DNA of 64,000 nucleotides from Warburgia ugandensis (GCA_035236585.1 CP141138.1:26237437-26301436), one strand, 5' to 3'. Positions 32,982 through 48,556 are shown, counted from the stretch's first letter. Made by a program: numbers and translations. Notes: a model not told the origin generated them from the letters alone.

Positions 32982-35199
32982 TGTAATATCCTTAATTTTT
33001 AGGATAAAATAGGAAATTTTTAAATAAATTAAAATAAAAATTTATGGATAGAAATTTTTCTTGAAAACATAAGAATTAGAAAGTGCTCGTCGATACGAGT
33101 CCAACGCTATCAAGAACATGAAAAACGGAGCTCAAACGAGGGAGTTATGAGCAGTCGAAGTTGTAAGGGCATTTTGGTCTTTTGACATAGACGTGTTACA
33201 CAGGGGTCCAAATTGATAACGGCACCCCTGTCTTCCACACGTCTCTACTAGTCCGGCGAAATCACCAGAGAGACATGGAAAGAGACATGTGGGGAAGAGT
33301 TTCTCTTCCCCTATGACTTTAAACCCTATATCTATGCTTTCCTAGGAGCCAAAACGTCCACTTTGAGCATTTCTCCGAGTTTTCACTCAGAACCCTAGCC
33401 CTGCAAAGCTTTGATTTTCCCGGCGAGTGGAACCCCGGCAAGACGAGCAACCCCGGCCAGGTGCAAGGTAAGCCTCAATACTCCGTTTTTCTGTATTTAT
33501 TAAATAGAAAATTAATTAGGAATGCATTTTAAAATTTAGAAAAAAAATCAGATTTTTTGGGAACTTTGTGCACGCTACTGTTGGAGCGTGATTTCATAGA
33601 TCAAACCTCATCCGTTTGGAAATTGCACCGTCCAACTAGTGTACAAGAGACCCAAGAGCAAACCCTTTAAATTTGAGAGTGATCCAATGGTGGATTTCTC
33701 TAGAAAAACCAAAAACCAGTACCTAGGAATGTTTTTAGGAACTTGGGAAAAACCGTTTAAAAAACATGGTTTTTGGAGAAATCAATGCAAAAGGATGATA
33801 GAAATGGAAACTAGACAAAATTTGAAACAAAATGGCTAAAAAACCAAGTGATTTGGACACTTGTAGGGTCACTAGAGATGACTGGAAGCCGGTCATCTTC
33901 TCAGGTGCCGGTTTCCGCGTCGCCGATGTAAACCGGGCTGCCCGTGTAACCCAGTGTAAACTGGGTGCAGGTGTAACCTGGTGTAAACCGGGGCCGCCAG
34001 TGTAACCTAGTGTACACTAAGCGCCGGTGTAACTCGGTGTAAAGCAGGGCCGCTGGTGTAAACCAGTGCACCCGCCAAACACCCTATAAATTAATAATGT
34101 AGTATTTTCACTTAAAATTGATTTTTGGGAGCTAGAGGAGTCCAAATCATGATCCGAAAGATGCGTTGTGACCATATTGACGATGCGGACCTAGTTTTAA
34201 CTTAAAAACTTATAAATGACCACTATTTATTTAGAAAATTTTTAAAATAGTGATGTGACATGTACAGGTGCACTTGAATATACCAGTTAAAGGGTGTTAT
34301 TAGCAAGCTAGTGGTCTCACACTGAGGTAGGTGACGACAACTAATGTTTTACCTTGATTTTTAAACCATGTTTAAACATAGCATCATGTGTGATCGTGTT
34401 TTAAATTGCACTTATTATGTACCGTGGATTTCATGCGACATTGAGTACAGGATGGTTATTCTAAATTGAAATCTTTTACTGGATAAACTTATTTCAAATG
34501 CTTTTACAAGCATGATGTTAATTAGTTATGCTTAATTAGAGACTTATTTCTTATTATATATATAGAAAATGCATGAATTTACATGAAAATGAGAATAGAG
34601 GCTTATTAGCTGGTCCTTTTATAGGCTAACCCCAGGATGAGGGGCATGTCTTGGGGATTGCAAGCTATAAGTGCTCTTGAGTTTTAGCATATACATATGA
34701 TTTCTGTGTTTTATATTTGATGACGGGTGCTCTCGCCCGGTGCGCGTCATGCTAGGAGGGATAGGGCCGGCCACCCACCTTCCGAGATTATGATGTGATG
34801 ATTTTGTGATATGATAGACACCTGCCCATAGATGGCATTCGGTAGGGGTTTGGTAACATGGATAGTCCACACTACCGGTCTGAGCCTTTCCATGGGGACA
34901 GACGCTAAGTCTTCCGTTATGGTGTCAACGGAGAGCGGCGGTGGTTTATACCCATGGAGGGTTGCCACTGCAGCATGATGGCTCATATTCTTGTTATGTG
35001 TGCATGTATGATGAGCATGGTTATGGATGTTATGCCTGGGTGTGACGACATTCAAAAGTTGACTATGAGTACTCCTGATCAGTGATATTAGTACGATGGT
35101 GGGACCCATTACCTTAGGGTGCCCTTATTCTTGTTGTATGCTCCATTTTATTGATTCATGTCATGTTTTAACTCCGTGAATTGCATGTTTTAGCATATA
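32982..35199 (+). mobile_element. G1 3' LTR, truncated
   Basis: Matches the 5' LTR from its first base to the position equivalent to 27,659. After TTTTAGCATAT the match ends abruptly and sequence of the G2 LTR begins at 35,200. The last 648 bp, including the conserved hairpin, are missing. A few small indels and mainly transition differences separate the two copies. Confidence 0.92.
33914..34076 (+). repeat. GC-rich tandem hairpin array in G1 3' LTR
   Basis: Copy of the array at 26,354-26,526, with the same unit order and few substitutions (for example GTGCAG for GTGCCG). Confidence 0.85.
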
Positions 35200-36854
<1,655 letters not shown>

Positions 36855-39440
36855 GTACTTTTCCTATGATAACCATAGTTTCATAGCTCTTTCTTATCGA
36901 ATTTTAGCAATATCTAGGCAAACAACTAACATGTCATCAACGTAACATAAAAGGATAATGGAATCTCCATAAAAGAATTTTCTAATGAATACAAAATGAT
37001 TTGAAGTTATTCTCTTATACCCATGGTCTACAATAAATGAATTAAACTTCTTGTACCATTTCCTCAAGGCTTATTTCAACCTATAGAGGCTCTTTCTTAG
37101 CTTACAATTCCTTGCCTTTGATGATAAAAACTTCAAGCTTCTCCATATACATTTCATTCACAAAATCATTATGGAAAAGGTAGTTTTCACATCTAGCTAC
37201 TTAGTATCTAAGTTTATGCTTGTAACGAAATACAACACCACTTTGATAGATGATATATTCACAACTTGAGAGAAATCTCATCAAAGTCAATGTCTTTTCT
37301 CTACCCAAAACCTTTCACAACTAACCTTGCCTTATACCCTGGCTATGAGCTATTATCTTTCATATTAAGTTTGAGTACCCACTTACTCTTTAGTATTTCT
37401 TACCTTTTGGACTCTTCTCCAAGTCATAGATGTGATTATTATCCGAGGATCCTTGTTCCTCTTGAATAGTGTTCAACCACTTCTCTTTATCCTTATGCGC
37501 TAGAACTTCTTGTAACTCTATGATTCACCATCACATTTAAGCATCACAAACTCTATTTGACCTTCTTAATTCATTTTCTATAGGTAAATCTTCATGGTAC
37601 TACTCCCCCTCTTTACCATACTCAACATCATTTCTACTTTGTCAAAACCTCATCATAAGAAATTTCTTACACTTCTCCCATGTCATTGTTATGAGGATCT
37701 TCTTGCACATCTTCCCATCATCATTATGCACCATGGGTGGAGGAACTAAATCAATATCAGCAAGATAGTCTTAGAGAAATACCACATCTCATCTATTGAT
37801 TATCATCTTAGCAATTAGGTACCATAACTTGTAATTGAACTTCTCATTTGCATAACCCAAGGAAATGCACTACTTGGCTTTATCATCAAGTTTTGACCTG
37901 ACATTTAAGTGTTCATAAGAAACATCATTACCAGATCTCATCCTTTCTAGCACATCTCCATTCAAAGGAGATAATGGAGATGGATTGATCAAGTAACAAG
38001 TAGCAGTCACAGCTTCACTCTAGTAGCTTTTTCACAATTTTTCATGTGATGACATACACTTAATCCATCCTTTCTATTATATCACTATGCTATCATGTTG
38101 TAGTAATTATCTTCTCATGCTAAATACCATGAGACTTATAATATGCATTAAATGGTCCCATTTACTCCCCACCATAGGGAAAAGAGGTCAAGGATGGAGA
38201 GGAGAGGTTTGGGATAGAGGAGGTTAGTTACCATCAGAGGAGGGGTAAGAGAAAGAGGAGTCGGTTATAACTGATGGTAGAATGTGGGAAAAATCTGATT
38301 TTGAATAAGATGTTCGATCAGTATGGATATACTTGAAAAGTTTTCTTATTCTCCTTTCTAACATAGCATGAAAATCTTTAACACATCAAACACCTAGTAT
38401 TTATTTTTTAAAGAATATGCCTACAACTTTTCTTGAAGCATCACATATGAAAGTAACAAAATAAGAAGCACCAGCAAGAGTTAGAACTTTTATAGGCCAC
38501 AAACATCAGAATAACAAGTTCCAACATATTTGTTTTTCTACTTGAGGAGTTTCTGTGGAAGGTAACTCTATGTTGTTTTCCAACTAGCAATGAGTGCATG
38601 TATAAGAAGGCATGCTCCCCCATTTCAAGTAGGATCTTCTTCTGTTCAAGGGTTCAAGTCCCTTCTTTGTTACATTCACCTCACCTTTACATATTTGTGC
38701 ATTTGTCTTGTACAAAGTACAACACCTAGTAACTCTTGCCACCAATAAAGACCCTTTAATAAGTTGCCATCACCCATTACTAAAGTGGTTCGTGAAGCTC
38801 CCTTCATGTAATTTTCTTGCAAAGATCAAATTCATTGAAAGATCTAGTGAGTGTCTCACATTCTTCAAAACTAACCTACAACTAGCATTAACTCTGGATA
38901 CACACACTATCCATTTCCACAATTTTTGAAGATATAGTATTTCTAATCCTCACAACACCAACATCACCCAAATAGTAACATGTGAATAAATCTTTGCTTG
39001 GAGTAATGTGATATGAAGCAATTGTGCCAACCACCCAATCTGTATCTTGAAAACTGAGACTCAAACTTGATCTTTCACACCCTAAGAATATGATGACTTC
39101 TTCATCTAAAGCAATGAAAGTGGTTTTTCCTTTCTTTTTTCTTATTTTTTGTCATCCTTTTCTATATTTTTCTCCCTTTGCAACATCCTTCATGCCTTTT
39201 TCACATGGCTCAACTTGTTGCAATGGAGGTAAGTAATTCCTTTTCTAAACTTAGACCTTTATCACCCATGATAGTTAGAATCCCTACTTTTACATCTTCA
39301 CAAATCCTTATTTATTAGGGCTTCTATGAGAAGAACCCAACAACTTCCTTCTTCTCTATTCATTGAACAAATTTCATGTTACTTTATTCATGATGATTGC
39401 TGAATGCTCTATATTGTATCCAAAAATCTCAAATTTTGTA
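36855..39440 (-). pseudogene. Copia C2 (Tork-like) gag-pol, 5' half: protease, integrase, first part of RT
   Basis: Minus-strand reading from high to low: a lysine-rich KIRKKKGKTTFIALDEE linker, protease WVVGTIASYH (about 39,010-39,045) where the usual active-site aspartate is glycine, VRHSLDLSMNLI, the GAG-pre-integrase end LVGKQHRVTF (about 38,560-38,590) with SRKTNMLELV, a decayed integrase core, then RT with KARLVVKGF, KSLYRLK, LRKWYKKFNSF, and the catalytic box intact as LCYVDDMLVV (about 36,950). The frame ends at LWLSxEKY at 36,855 and continues at 8,458. The N-terminal part of gag and the 5' LTR are not seen. A roughly 130-bp insert near 38,178-38,315 interrupts integrase. Numerous stops. 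Confidence 0.82.
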
Positions 39441-40066
39441 TTGCTTTAATGCAGTAATTGATAAAGCTTAAATATAAGTGGATGGCTCAGATCAATTTAA
39501 TCTTGATGAACTTGATCAATTGAAGAAGTAGAAGCCAAAGTCTTTGAGGATCAATTCATCTATTTCACCACCAAGCTCATGCAAGCCTAGATCGCTTACA
39601 TTATGGAGTGAAAGTGGAAGATCATGCATGGGTCTCCCTCAATCCTTCATTCTTTCACACATCAAGGGACCGCAAAGTTGGGAATGCATAAAATGGAAGA
39701 ATATGTAACATATAGATGATAGGGGAGAGTATGGGATATCATGTGATGATAAGGGATTTCACTTAATGATTTTCTAAAGTGAAGATCAAGTAAAAACAAG
39801 TAATTACAAAAAGATGGAGGGATGAAGGGTGGGGATCTTAAGGATGATATTTCTATGATGAAGCCATGTGACAAAAGGAGAGTTGCTTCAATTCTTGCAA
39901 AGAAGAGGGAGCTGCTAATACTATGGAGAGAAAGCACCTAGAATCATTCCACTTTCATCAAAGGATAGTGTGATTGGAGGAGAAAGTCAATGGTAGGTAA
40001 ATGGGGGGCTCAAAGGAGATAAGGAGTAGCTGCTAACATTAGCTACTCGTCACTCTGTATAAGGAT

Positions 40067-40216
<150 letters not shown>

Positions 40217-40322
40217 AGAAGAGGTGGAGTTGGAGGGAAGAGAAAAACTCCTTTCCCTTCTTAATCCACTAGTGTAGGGAGCATTCTACTTCATTGAGTT
40301 TCTTATATCTTCATGTAATTTC

Positions 40323-40340
40323 TCCTATATAAGAGCTTGA
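40323..40340 (+). promoter_or_regulatory. TATA box in unclassified stretch
   Basis: CTCCTATATAAGAGCTTG is close to the plant TATA consensus and is preceded by CT-rich DNA. The transcribed unit it would serve is unknown. Confidence 0.45.
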
Positions 40341-41472
40341 AGTGAACAAGGAAAGTTTTCATTGAAAAGTCTCGCTTTCCCTTTCATTTGTTTTGAAGTT
40401 TCAACCATAGCAGAGCATGGAAGTGTTATCACTTTATTCCACCTACTGCTTCTAACATTCTAGCTTCCATATTTTATGAATGGCAGTGACCTAAAGATTA
40501 AATCTAACAAAGGAGAAGCTAGAACCATGTTCTCTAGCATTCCCTTGAAAGATTTCCATTGGAAGAGAGCAAGAAAGCATGGCCAAATTTAGGTTTTTCC
40601 AAATCTGTTTCACTACTCCTATCCTATATGTGTACACTAATAGAGCTTTAGATTTCTCCCTTGCTTGTATTTATTTTTAGTGTTGATCAATGATCTAAAC
40701 CATTGATAATGCTCTCATCTCTCTTAGGAAGAAGTGAAATAATTTTTTCCTGAGGATTGGAGTAAAGCAAGATATTTTCATCTCTATCTTTTTTTTACTA
40801 TTACTGGAAAAGAAAATAGATTGTTGGATTTTCCTTATGTTAGTCATGTTTTTGTTTATGTTTTAACAATGTAAACCTTTAGAAATGTTCTCCTAAGCCG
40901 TAAGAAGAAGGTCTCATTGGTTTATAAGAATTTCATCGAGTTTTAGGCTAGATTTCCAGAAGACAACAGTAATAGGTATTGTTTCTGTACTATTACTATT
41001 TGTCATAAACCAGTGATATTCTATATCAAATATCTCCATCTCTTATTTTAGAGAAAAAATAGATCATTAAGTTGAAGAAATAATGGCCAAAGTGACCCAC
41101 TTCATCAAGAACTCACTGTTGTACATAGTAATAGTGAGTGCATGATGAATTAGTCTTCTTTTTTATCCAATATCTTTATATCTATAGATTTTACTCAAAA
41201 TCTAAATTGTATTATTGGTTTCTTTGACATTCAATTATAATAGATATGAAATTTTTGAGAAAAAACTTATCTCTAAGGTGGTGAAATCATTGGCTGAAGT
41301 ACCCCAATTATCACGCTCATCTGGCATATGTAGGAAAATCTCAACAACACCCGATTGCTAATGGCCCTTGTGCACTTCAATGAATCTTTACTCTCAATTT
41401 ATTTTTTTTCATATTTTAGTATATGATATCTTGTTTTGAAGGAAATTAAGACATATTTTGGCATATTAATCA

Positions 41473-43115
41473 TTAGCAAGTCTTCATGATCTATTTTAAA
41501 CATTTTTGAGCATGTGTTCATGCCTAGTTATTAACATTTTGTTTAGCATGGTTTTCCTACTCTAATAGGGACATTTTCTAGCATAATTCTATGCTTGTGA
41601 TTTTTTATTTTAGTTGGATCATTAAACCATTCGCATTCTATTTTTGGTGAGATTGTTGAGCATCTCATGATTATTTCGCTTAGCATGCCTATTATTACTT
41701 TCATGAGTTTGGTTTCTAGTAGGAGGTTACGCCTCTATCATGTTTACTTTATCTAGAAGATTAATATAGAAAAAAAAAAAAAAAAAGTTCTAAATCTTTA
41801 ACAAAGTGCATGAATGAATGGTTTAGCATGTTGTATTTACTATGGAACTAACATATTTTCTTTGGATCCAAGTGAGGTTTAGTATGCAAGAATTTGGTAT
41901 ATTAATATGCATCTCTTTCATGTCTAATTTTGACTCAAATTAAAGTACAATAATTGATGGTTTTGAACTCACTAGATGCATGTAATTGATAGTTTTGATA
42001 TCTCAATACATACATGTGATTTGACAATTTTTATTGTACTAATAGTTGGGATGTTAATTTCACCTACTAAATCATAATTTTGAAATATTAAAGTAAGGTT
42101 TGACCATTTTTTTAGCAAACTATTATACCTAGTAATCATGGTTTTTGAAACCCAAAATAAATTAGTTTTCAGCATGTTGTTCTCCCTGAAGAATGAAGAG
42201 TTTTATACTCTGAACTATTGCTTAGTATGCTCAGTTCGTGCACAAATTTGTGCCTTGTACTTAACATTTTTGGTTGAGTTTTCAAAACATTGCACCAATG
42301 CACGAATTTAGCTTGAGAGAAAGTTATTACTTAATTCATGTTTTCATTTCTATTTTTAACTTGAAAAAGATCTACTAGGAGATATATGTTTTGATTTGTG
42401 TGATTCTTGAGATTTGCAAAACATATAAGGTATAATAATACCTATATTTCATTCTTTAAATAGGCTGATTGACTATGAAGCCTAGTGGAAGCTATGCTAG
42501 GATGTTGTATGGGCTAGTCCCCTTGGCTTCCAACCATAAGTGGTGGTAGGTGCCCAATGCCCAAAGAGTATGTATGTATGTACGTACATACATACGTATG
42601 TATGATATGTGAAAGCCATTGAGCAGCTATGATGCATTGCATGGTGCAAATAATAACTTAGTCATGTGATTTCCTAATATTAGAAATATGTTTTCAAATA
42701 ATCTAAGTGTAAATGTTTGAAATATGTGGTGGAATCCCATAGATTTCAAGTTTGTAGTTTGAGATCTACTGACGATGTATAGAAAAGTGAGAGATTCTAG
42801 AAGCAAACCACAAACACATTGCAGATCAACATGGAAAGACTAGAAGCAAGGAGTGAAAGATTCTAGAGATCAGAAGTAAGGTAGAAAAGTGAGACACCTG
42901 ATGAATTGGGGTTAGCTTTTATTATATTATTTCATTGACTGTGAATGTATTTAGGCACAAAGTGCTGATTATATTTTTATTGAACTTTACATTATAATTG
43001 GATTATGACTGATAAATCTTGGGATTGCCTTTTAAGTTAAAATGAAACTCGATGGACTCATTCGTGAGTCTTATATTAATGTAGAGTTTTGAATGGTTAA
43101 CACTTGGGTATTTTA
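41473..43115 (+). mobile_element. G3 LTR copy A, truncated at both ends
   Basis: Matches LTR B from about 45,830 onward (shared GTGTTCATGCCTAGT, AGCATGCCTATTATT, GTAGGAGGTTA, TTTGACTCAAATTAAAGT) and ends near 43,115, just short of the LTR terminus, where it joins RNase H coding sequence directly. It lacks the LTR start and about 350 bp around 42,570. A 17-bp A-run lies at 41,770-41,786. Confidence 0.8.
42571..42602. repeat. Palindrome of TATG/CATA repeats
   Basis: GTATGTATGTAC followed by GTACATACATAC gives 12-bp perfect arms with no loop. It sits where LTR B has a CA/GT repeat and LTR C has no repeat, at the border of a deletion in copy A. Confidence 0.85.
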
Positions 43116-44905
43116 GAACTAGTAGATGTGGTTGGCTGTGCTTCTCTACATGTGAAAAAGCATGAGGTTAATTATCCAACTCATGAACTGGAACTTGCAC
43201 CTATAGTTGTTGCCTTAAGGTTTTGGAGGCATTATTTGCATGAAGAGAAGTTTGATGTGTTCACAGATAATAAGAGTATGAAGGACACATTCTCACAACA
43301 AGAATTGAATATGAGGCAAAGAAGATCTATGGAGTACTTTAACGATTATAATTTCTCCATCATTATAATTCAAGATAGGCTAATGTAGTGTACAATGCAT
43401 TAAGTTGAAAGGTGTAGGGGATGTGTCTGATCATACTTCTAGGAGGTGAAAATTGTTAGAGGTAATAAACTTGACCGTAAGATATGGCTTTGTTGAAAGA
43501 GGTCTTTAGATGAAGAAGGACAAGGATGAGACAAATGCATTATTTGAGAAGCCATGCTTCACTTAGGAAATAGATGCTAGTGTTAGAATGCTTGGGAGAC
43601 TAGTGGTTTTGGCAAGTACTGAATTGAGGTAAGAAATTCTTAGAGAGGCACACTACTCATATTATATCTTTTATCTTGGTAGAACAAAAATGTATCAGAA
43701 TCTAAAAAGACAATTTTTGTGGAATGGCATGAAGAAGGACATGGGAGAGTTTGTGGAGCAATGCATAACATATCTATAGGTCAAGTATGAGCATCGGAGG
43801 TGACGAGATCTTTGTAGGCCCTTGAGCTTCCTAAATGGAAGTAGGATTATATCACTATGGACTTTATTGTAGGTTTACCCAGGACATTGAGCAGACACGA
43901 CATGATATTGGTGATAGTTGATTGGTAGATGAAATCAGCAATCTTCCTCCCAATTTGATGAAATCAATCTACTAATAGTCTAGCACAGTTGTACATCCAA
44001 GGAATTGTGAGCTTACATGGGATACCCATAACTATTACTTCTAACAGGGACATCTAATTCACATTGCAATTTTGTAGATGCATATAATAGTCTCTAGGAT
44101 CATTTTTGAGTTTAAGTACAACTTTTCATCCTTAGATAGATGGTCAATCTTAGAGGACAATTCAAATACCAAAAGATATGTTGAGAGCGTGTGTAATTGA
44201 ATGGAAAGGGAATTGGGATGAGGAGCCTACTGTTGGTTAAGTTTGCATACAATAACAATTTTCACTTAAGTATTAGAATGGCTCCATATGAAGCTCTATA
44301 TGGGAGACCCTATCATTCACTAACATGCTAGAATGAAGTCAAAGAGCACATGATAGTACAATCAGAGCTAGTATAATGGTGTGCCAAAAAAGGTGAGTCT
44401 TATTCGAAAGCAACTCCTTACAACTTAGAGCAGACAGGTAAGCCATGCAGACAAGAGGTAAAGGGACTTAGAGATGAGGTTGGGGATCACATGTTTCTAA
44501 AGATGTTTGAAATGAAAGGAAAACTAAGTCCTCAATTTATTGGTCCTTTTGAGATTCTAGACAGGATTGATTCAATGGCATACATGCTTGCATTTCCACC
44601 ACAAATATCATAGGTTCACAATGTTTCCCATGCTTCCATGCTTCAAAAATATATGTCAGACCCTTCACATGTGCTTAAACAAGTGTAAACCAAGTTGCAA
44701 CTAGATTTGATATTTGAAAAGAAACTGGTTTGAATTTTGGAAGGAAAGAATGAAAACTAAGAAATAAAGAGATTGCTTTAGTTAAAGTCCCCTAACAATA
44801 GCATTCAATTGAAGAGGCAACATGGGAACTAGAATTTGATATGCAAGAGAAACATTCAACGTTGTTTGTAACTGAAGTTGAGAAGAATTTCAAAGACAAA
44901 ATTCC
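43116..44905 (+). pseudogene. G3 first interior: RNase H and integrase remnant
   Basis: Decayed Ty3/gypsy pol. RNase [33 protein letters not shown] and LNMRQRRSMEY (43,155-43,350). Integrase zinc region near 43,640-43,800 (LKRQFLWNGMKKDMGEF), core near 43,840-44,100 (MDFIVGLPRTLSRHDM), then [11 protein letters not shown] (44,278-44,310) and the SMLQKYMSDPSHVLKQV tail (44,636-44,690). Gag, protease and RT are missing: LTR A is fused to RNase H at about 43,115, an internal deletion of roughly 3 kb compared with the second interior. Stops and frameshifts throughout. Confidence 0.85.
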
Positions 44906-44907
44906 TT

Positions 44908-44921
44908 GAAGGAGGTAGTAA
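44908..44921 (+). other. Polypurine tract before G3 LTR B
   Basis: GAAGGAGGTAGTAA precedes the LTR start TGTAATAACAC. The equivalent before LTR C is TTGAAGGGGGTAATAA. Confidence 0.7.
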
Positions 44922-46245
44922 TGTAATAACACAAACTGTTACTATTAGTGACAAACAAGATTTTTCCTCAAAGTATGAAAATATACTTTTTGATCGCAAA
45001 ATATATGAATGATGAGAGTACATTAGGTAGATAGAGCTAGGAAAGAGATTTGTTGAGGTAAAAAATCCCACCAATAGAGAGTCATGTCATACGTGTGCTA
45101 AGTATGATGATTAATAAGGTCACCCTTTTTTATCTACTTTGGATGCTTTATAGTAGAAGGGAGACCATATCTTGACATTTTTACTAGAAAGGAATTATGC
45201 ACTTGGCATCTAAGCTTGGCAACCAAGCAACCAAGGGAAAACTAACATCTCCACCATAGGGAGGAGTGTGGATTTCCTTGGATGCTTAGGAATCTAAGTC
45301 TAAGATGTCTAAGACTCTAAGGAAGGGACACCTAGGACTATAAGTAAAAACCATGGAAGGAAGATAGAGAAGGAAAGAAGGAAAAGAGAGAAAATAAGAA
45401 AGAAAGAAAGGAGAGAAGGAAGAAGAGAGAGAGGTAGAAAAAGTGATGCCCTCCTCTATGCTATTAAATAGTCTGTGACAGAAGGAAAATGCAAGAAGGA
45501 GAAGGGAAAAAATTGAAAAAAATGTGGAGAAACTACATGAGATAGCCAAAGAGGTAGGTGGATCCATAGTTGCTAAGTTTTCAACAAGTTTTCGAGAGTT
45601 TAAGAGATTTGAAATAGACATTTTTCCTTGATGATCTTACATAGATACAACATTTTGATCTCTAAGTGATTTTGAATGATTGATGACTATTGAGTTTATG
45701 CCAACATATGGTAATTTATATCATGTTGTCATGCCTTGATATACACAATTTATATCATGTTTTTATAAGCTGCCATGGATATTTTTTTTATCATGTTTAT
45801 CATACTCTGTTATGGACATTTTCTAGAAATTTTTTGTGATCTATTCTAGACATTTTCTAGAATGTGTTCATGCCTAGTAATTGACATTTTTTTTAACATG
45901 GTTTTCCTACTCCATTATAAATGTTTTCTAGCATGATTTCATGCCCTATAATTTTTTTATTTTAGTTTGATCATTAAACCATTCATGTATTGTTTTTAGC
46001 GAAATTTTTGAGCATCTCATGTCTACATCTCTTAACATGCCTATTATTGCTTTCATTAGTTCATTTCTAGTAGGAGGTTATGCCTCTATCATGTTTACTT
46101 TAGCTAGAAGATTATCATGGGAAAGATGATTCTTTAATAAAGTGCATGAAGAAATACTTTAGCATGTTGTATTAACTATGTAATGAACATATTTTCTTGG
46201 GATCCAAGTGAGGTTTCGTATCCACTATTTTAATATATTAATATG

Positions 46246-48556
46246 TGATAGGTATAGAATTATTACATATAGTACCTCTATATTTAGCAAATTTTAGCTC
46301 TTGTTTTATAATAAAGATCACTACTTAGGGTTATGTTTATATTTTGCAAGATTAGGGTATAGTTGTAAAAGAGGTGTTTTTGGCATTCCAAACCTTAAAA
46401 AGATGGATAATCTAAAGTCTAAGCATCAACATGTGCCTATCTACCAAATTTAATGAAATCCAAAAGGTCAAAATGTAGAATAGGTGTTAGTATCATTTTC
46501 AACACAAACAAAAACCCTAGAAGCATCACCAAACTTATCCACACAAAAGAGGATGTAAAACTCAAAACATAAGGTGGCAAAACTTTTATACATGCATGTG
46601 AAGCTTAAGGGTCACACACATCAATGGAAGCATGCATGTGAAGTACACACAAACCAAGGCCCATCAGAGACTAAAAACCCTAACTTTCTCTCTCTAGACT
46701 TCAGAATGAGGACCAGTTACATGTGTACCATGAATTTCCCATACAAAGATGGTGCATCTCACTTAAATCTATATGAAGGGATGAGTATGATTGGTGAAGA
46801 AAAATAAGGAAGGAGGAGAGACATAAAAGGGAAATTTATGGTGAGATTTCATTTGAGAATTTCAAGAAAGAGAGGCTGAGATTATTCCACATCCAAGAGT
46901 GTCCTAAAATAACCAATGAGAAACTATTTGAGTTAGGATTGACTAATAGGAAAAAGTCATGCATGAGAGAGAAGACTAATTCATGATTGGTGGAGAAAAT
47001 TTTAGTGGGCTACCCACCATGTTTCAAGGAGGAGAAAAATGTATTCTCCTAATGATTTCTCTTGAATGTGATTGGTTGGAGATAAAAATGATGGGTTGAG
47101 GAGAAAATAAAGGAGGGAAATCAAGTTGGATAAGAAAATCTCTACGAAATCCTAGCCATTCACCTTAGGGCATGCTGATCTGATGGATGAGAAGAAAAGA
47201 AGCTTTAGACTCTATCCTATGGATAGGAGACTCTAAGAAAATCTCAACCATCCATCCTAGGGCTCAAGCATAAACCGATGGAGGAGAGACAGGGTAAAGA
47301 AATATGAAACCCTAGCCAACTTACCCTTATTGAAAAGTCAAATCAAAACCCTAGGTAGGAAAGATCTCCACAACTCATTTTAATCCAGTGGTTTGCAATC
47401 ATCTTAGATTTCTAAACTGCCCCCTCTTTCTAACATCATTTTCTTACTTAAATCACCACAATCTATCCTTCCTTTAACCCCTATGATTTACACCCTCCAT
47501 TCCCCTAGGCTTCCACTTCAAAAATCTAAGGGATTATTCTTTTCATTCTCCACTTCTAAGAGGAAGAAAGAAGGAAGTACCAAGAGGAGTTCTCAACCCT
47601 AGAAGAGAAGACATGTATTTTTGCGTGTAAGATCCCTCCTATGGGTTGCAACTATTGGGAAACACCCTAAGCTCTTGACACAACAAGAGTAAGGTTTTGT
47701 TTGGATGATGCAAAGTTTGGCAGTAATGTGCATGGTAGTGAAGTTGATTAAGGAATTCTTTCAAGTGACATGAAATAGTCCTTTGGTGATTTTGTTTTAA
47801 CCATTTGTTTTCTTTGTTTATATTTATTTGCTTACTTATAATCATCTATTGTAATTATTTCTTTTAATAAAGTTTATTTTCTTTAGCTTATTTTCATGTT
47901 AATGTTTCTTTGCTTTTGATACATGTTAGAAGTAGATTAGTTAGATTCATTTGCTTGTTAAATCAGTTCATCTAGGAATTAAAATGATAAGTATATGGGA
48001 ATGGGTTTTTTTATGATTAGGTGACTCTAGGTTAAAGAAATGCTTTAATATTAATATTAGAATTTTAGCACTCTACATTTACATACTTATCGATTGCTCA
48101 ATAAAGAGGGATAGTACAGAGATCACTATACAAGAATGTTTGATAGTTAATGCCCTATGTAGACTAACTATACTTTGAATAAGTATAGAGCCATGCTACT
48201 ATTATTAAGAAAATATTTAAAGAGAGCTTTAAAAGAGATATTTTTTGTGTGTTAGAAACATCATGATTCTAATTACACGAGTAAAAATAACTTAGATAAC
48301 TTAATCCTTAAAAATATTGATTTTTAATATATTTGGGTTTTTAGTCTAAGTTTAGGTTTAATTCATAGCATCTTATGTGATTTCTATGATTTTTAGAATT
48401 TTAGGTAATTAGATAAATTGTTTGGCTAGGTTAAAGTTGTTAAAATAGAATTTTTAATTAAAATCCATTAATTATAGTCTTTGTGGATCAACCCGTACTT
48501 GCTGTATCAATGTTACAGTAGACCTATGCACTTGCAGTTATTTTTAAACAACATCA
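46246..48556 (+). mobile_element. Solo LTR Y, Tat/Athila-like, 2,311 bp
   Basis: Interrupts LTR B; the empty site is seen in copy A near 41,907 and copy C near 59,344. Starts TGATAGGTATAG, ends TTTAAACAACATCA, with a perfect duplication ATATG (46,241-46,245 and 48,557-48,561). Near the end it has CCTATGCACTTGCAGTT, similar in style to GCACTTGCGAGTA in solo LTR X. No coding domain inside. Confidence 0.88.

Larger units (their letters stand above)
25432..35199 (+). mobile_element. Ty3/gypsy Tekay/Del-like retrotransposon G1
   Basis: A nearly complete element: 5' LTR 25,432-28,307, primer site 28,312, gag from about 28,448, protease, RT, RNase H, integrase and a chromodomain-like tail to about 32,930, polypurine tract 32,969-32,981, and a 3' LTR from 32,982 cut short at 35,199. 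The order protease-RT-RNase H-integrase and motifs such as [16 protein letters not shown] place it in the Tekay/Del chromovirus lineage. LTR comparison by eye over the first 530 bp shows about 23 differences, nearly all transitions. It cannot move by itself: gag-pol is broken in many places and an LTR end is missing. The left flank is AATAC; the right flank is lost, so no duplication can be checked. Confidence 0.92.

Noticed and set aside
25432-35199. A novel defence or other gene system in the best-preserved coding block
   Set aside because: Every domain from 28,448 to 32,936 is accounted for by Ty3/gypsy gag-pol in standard order.
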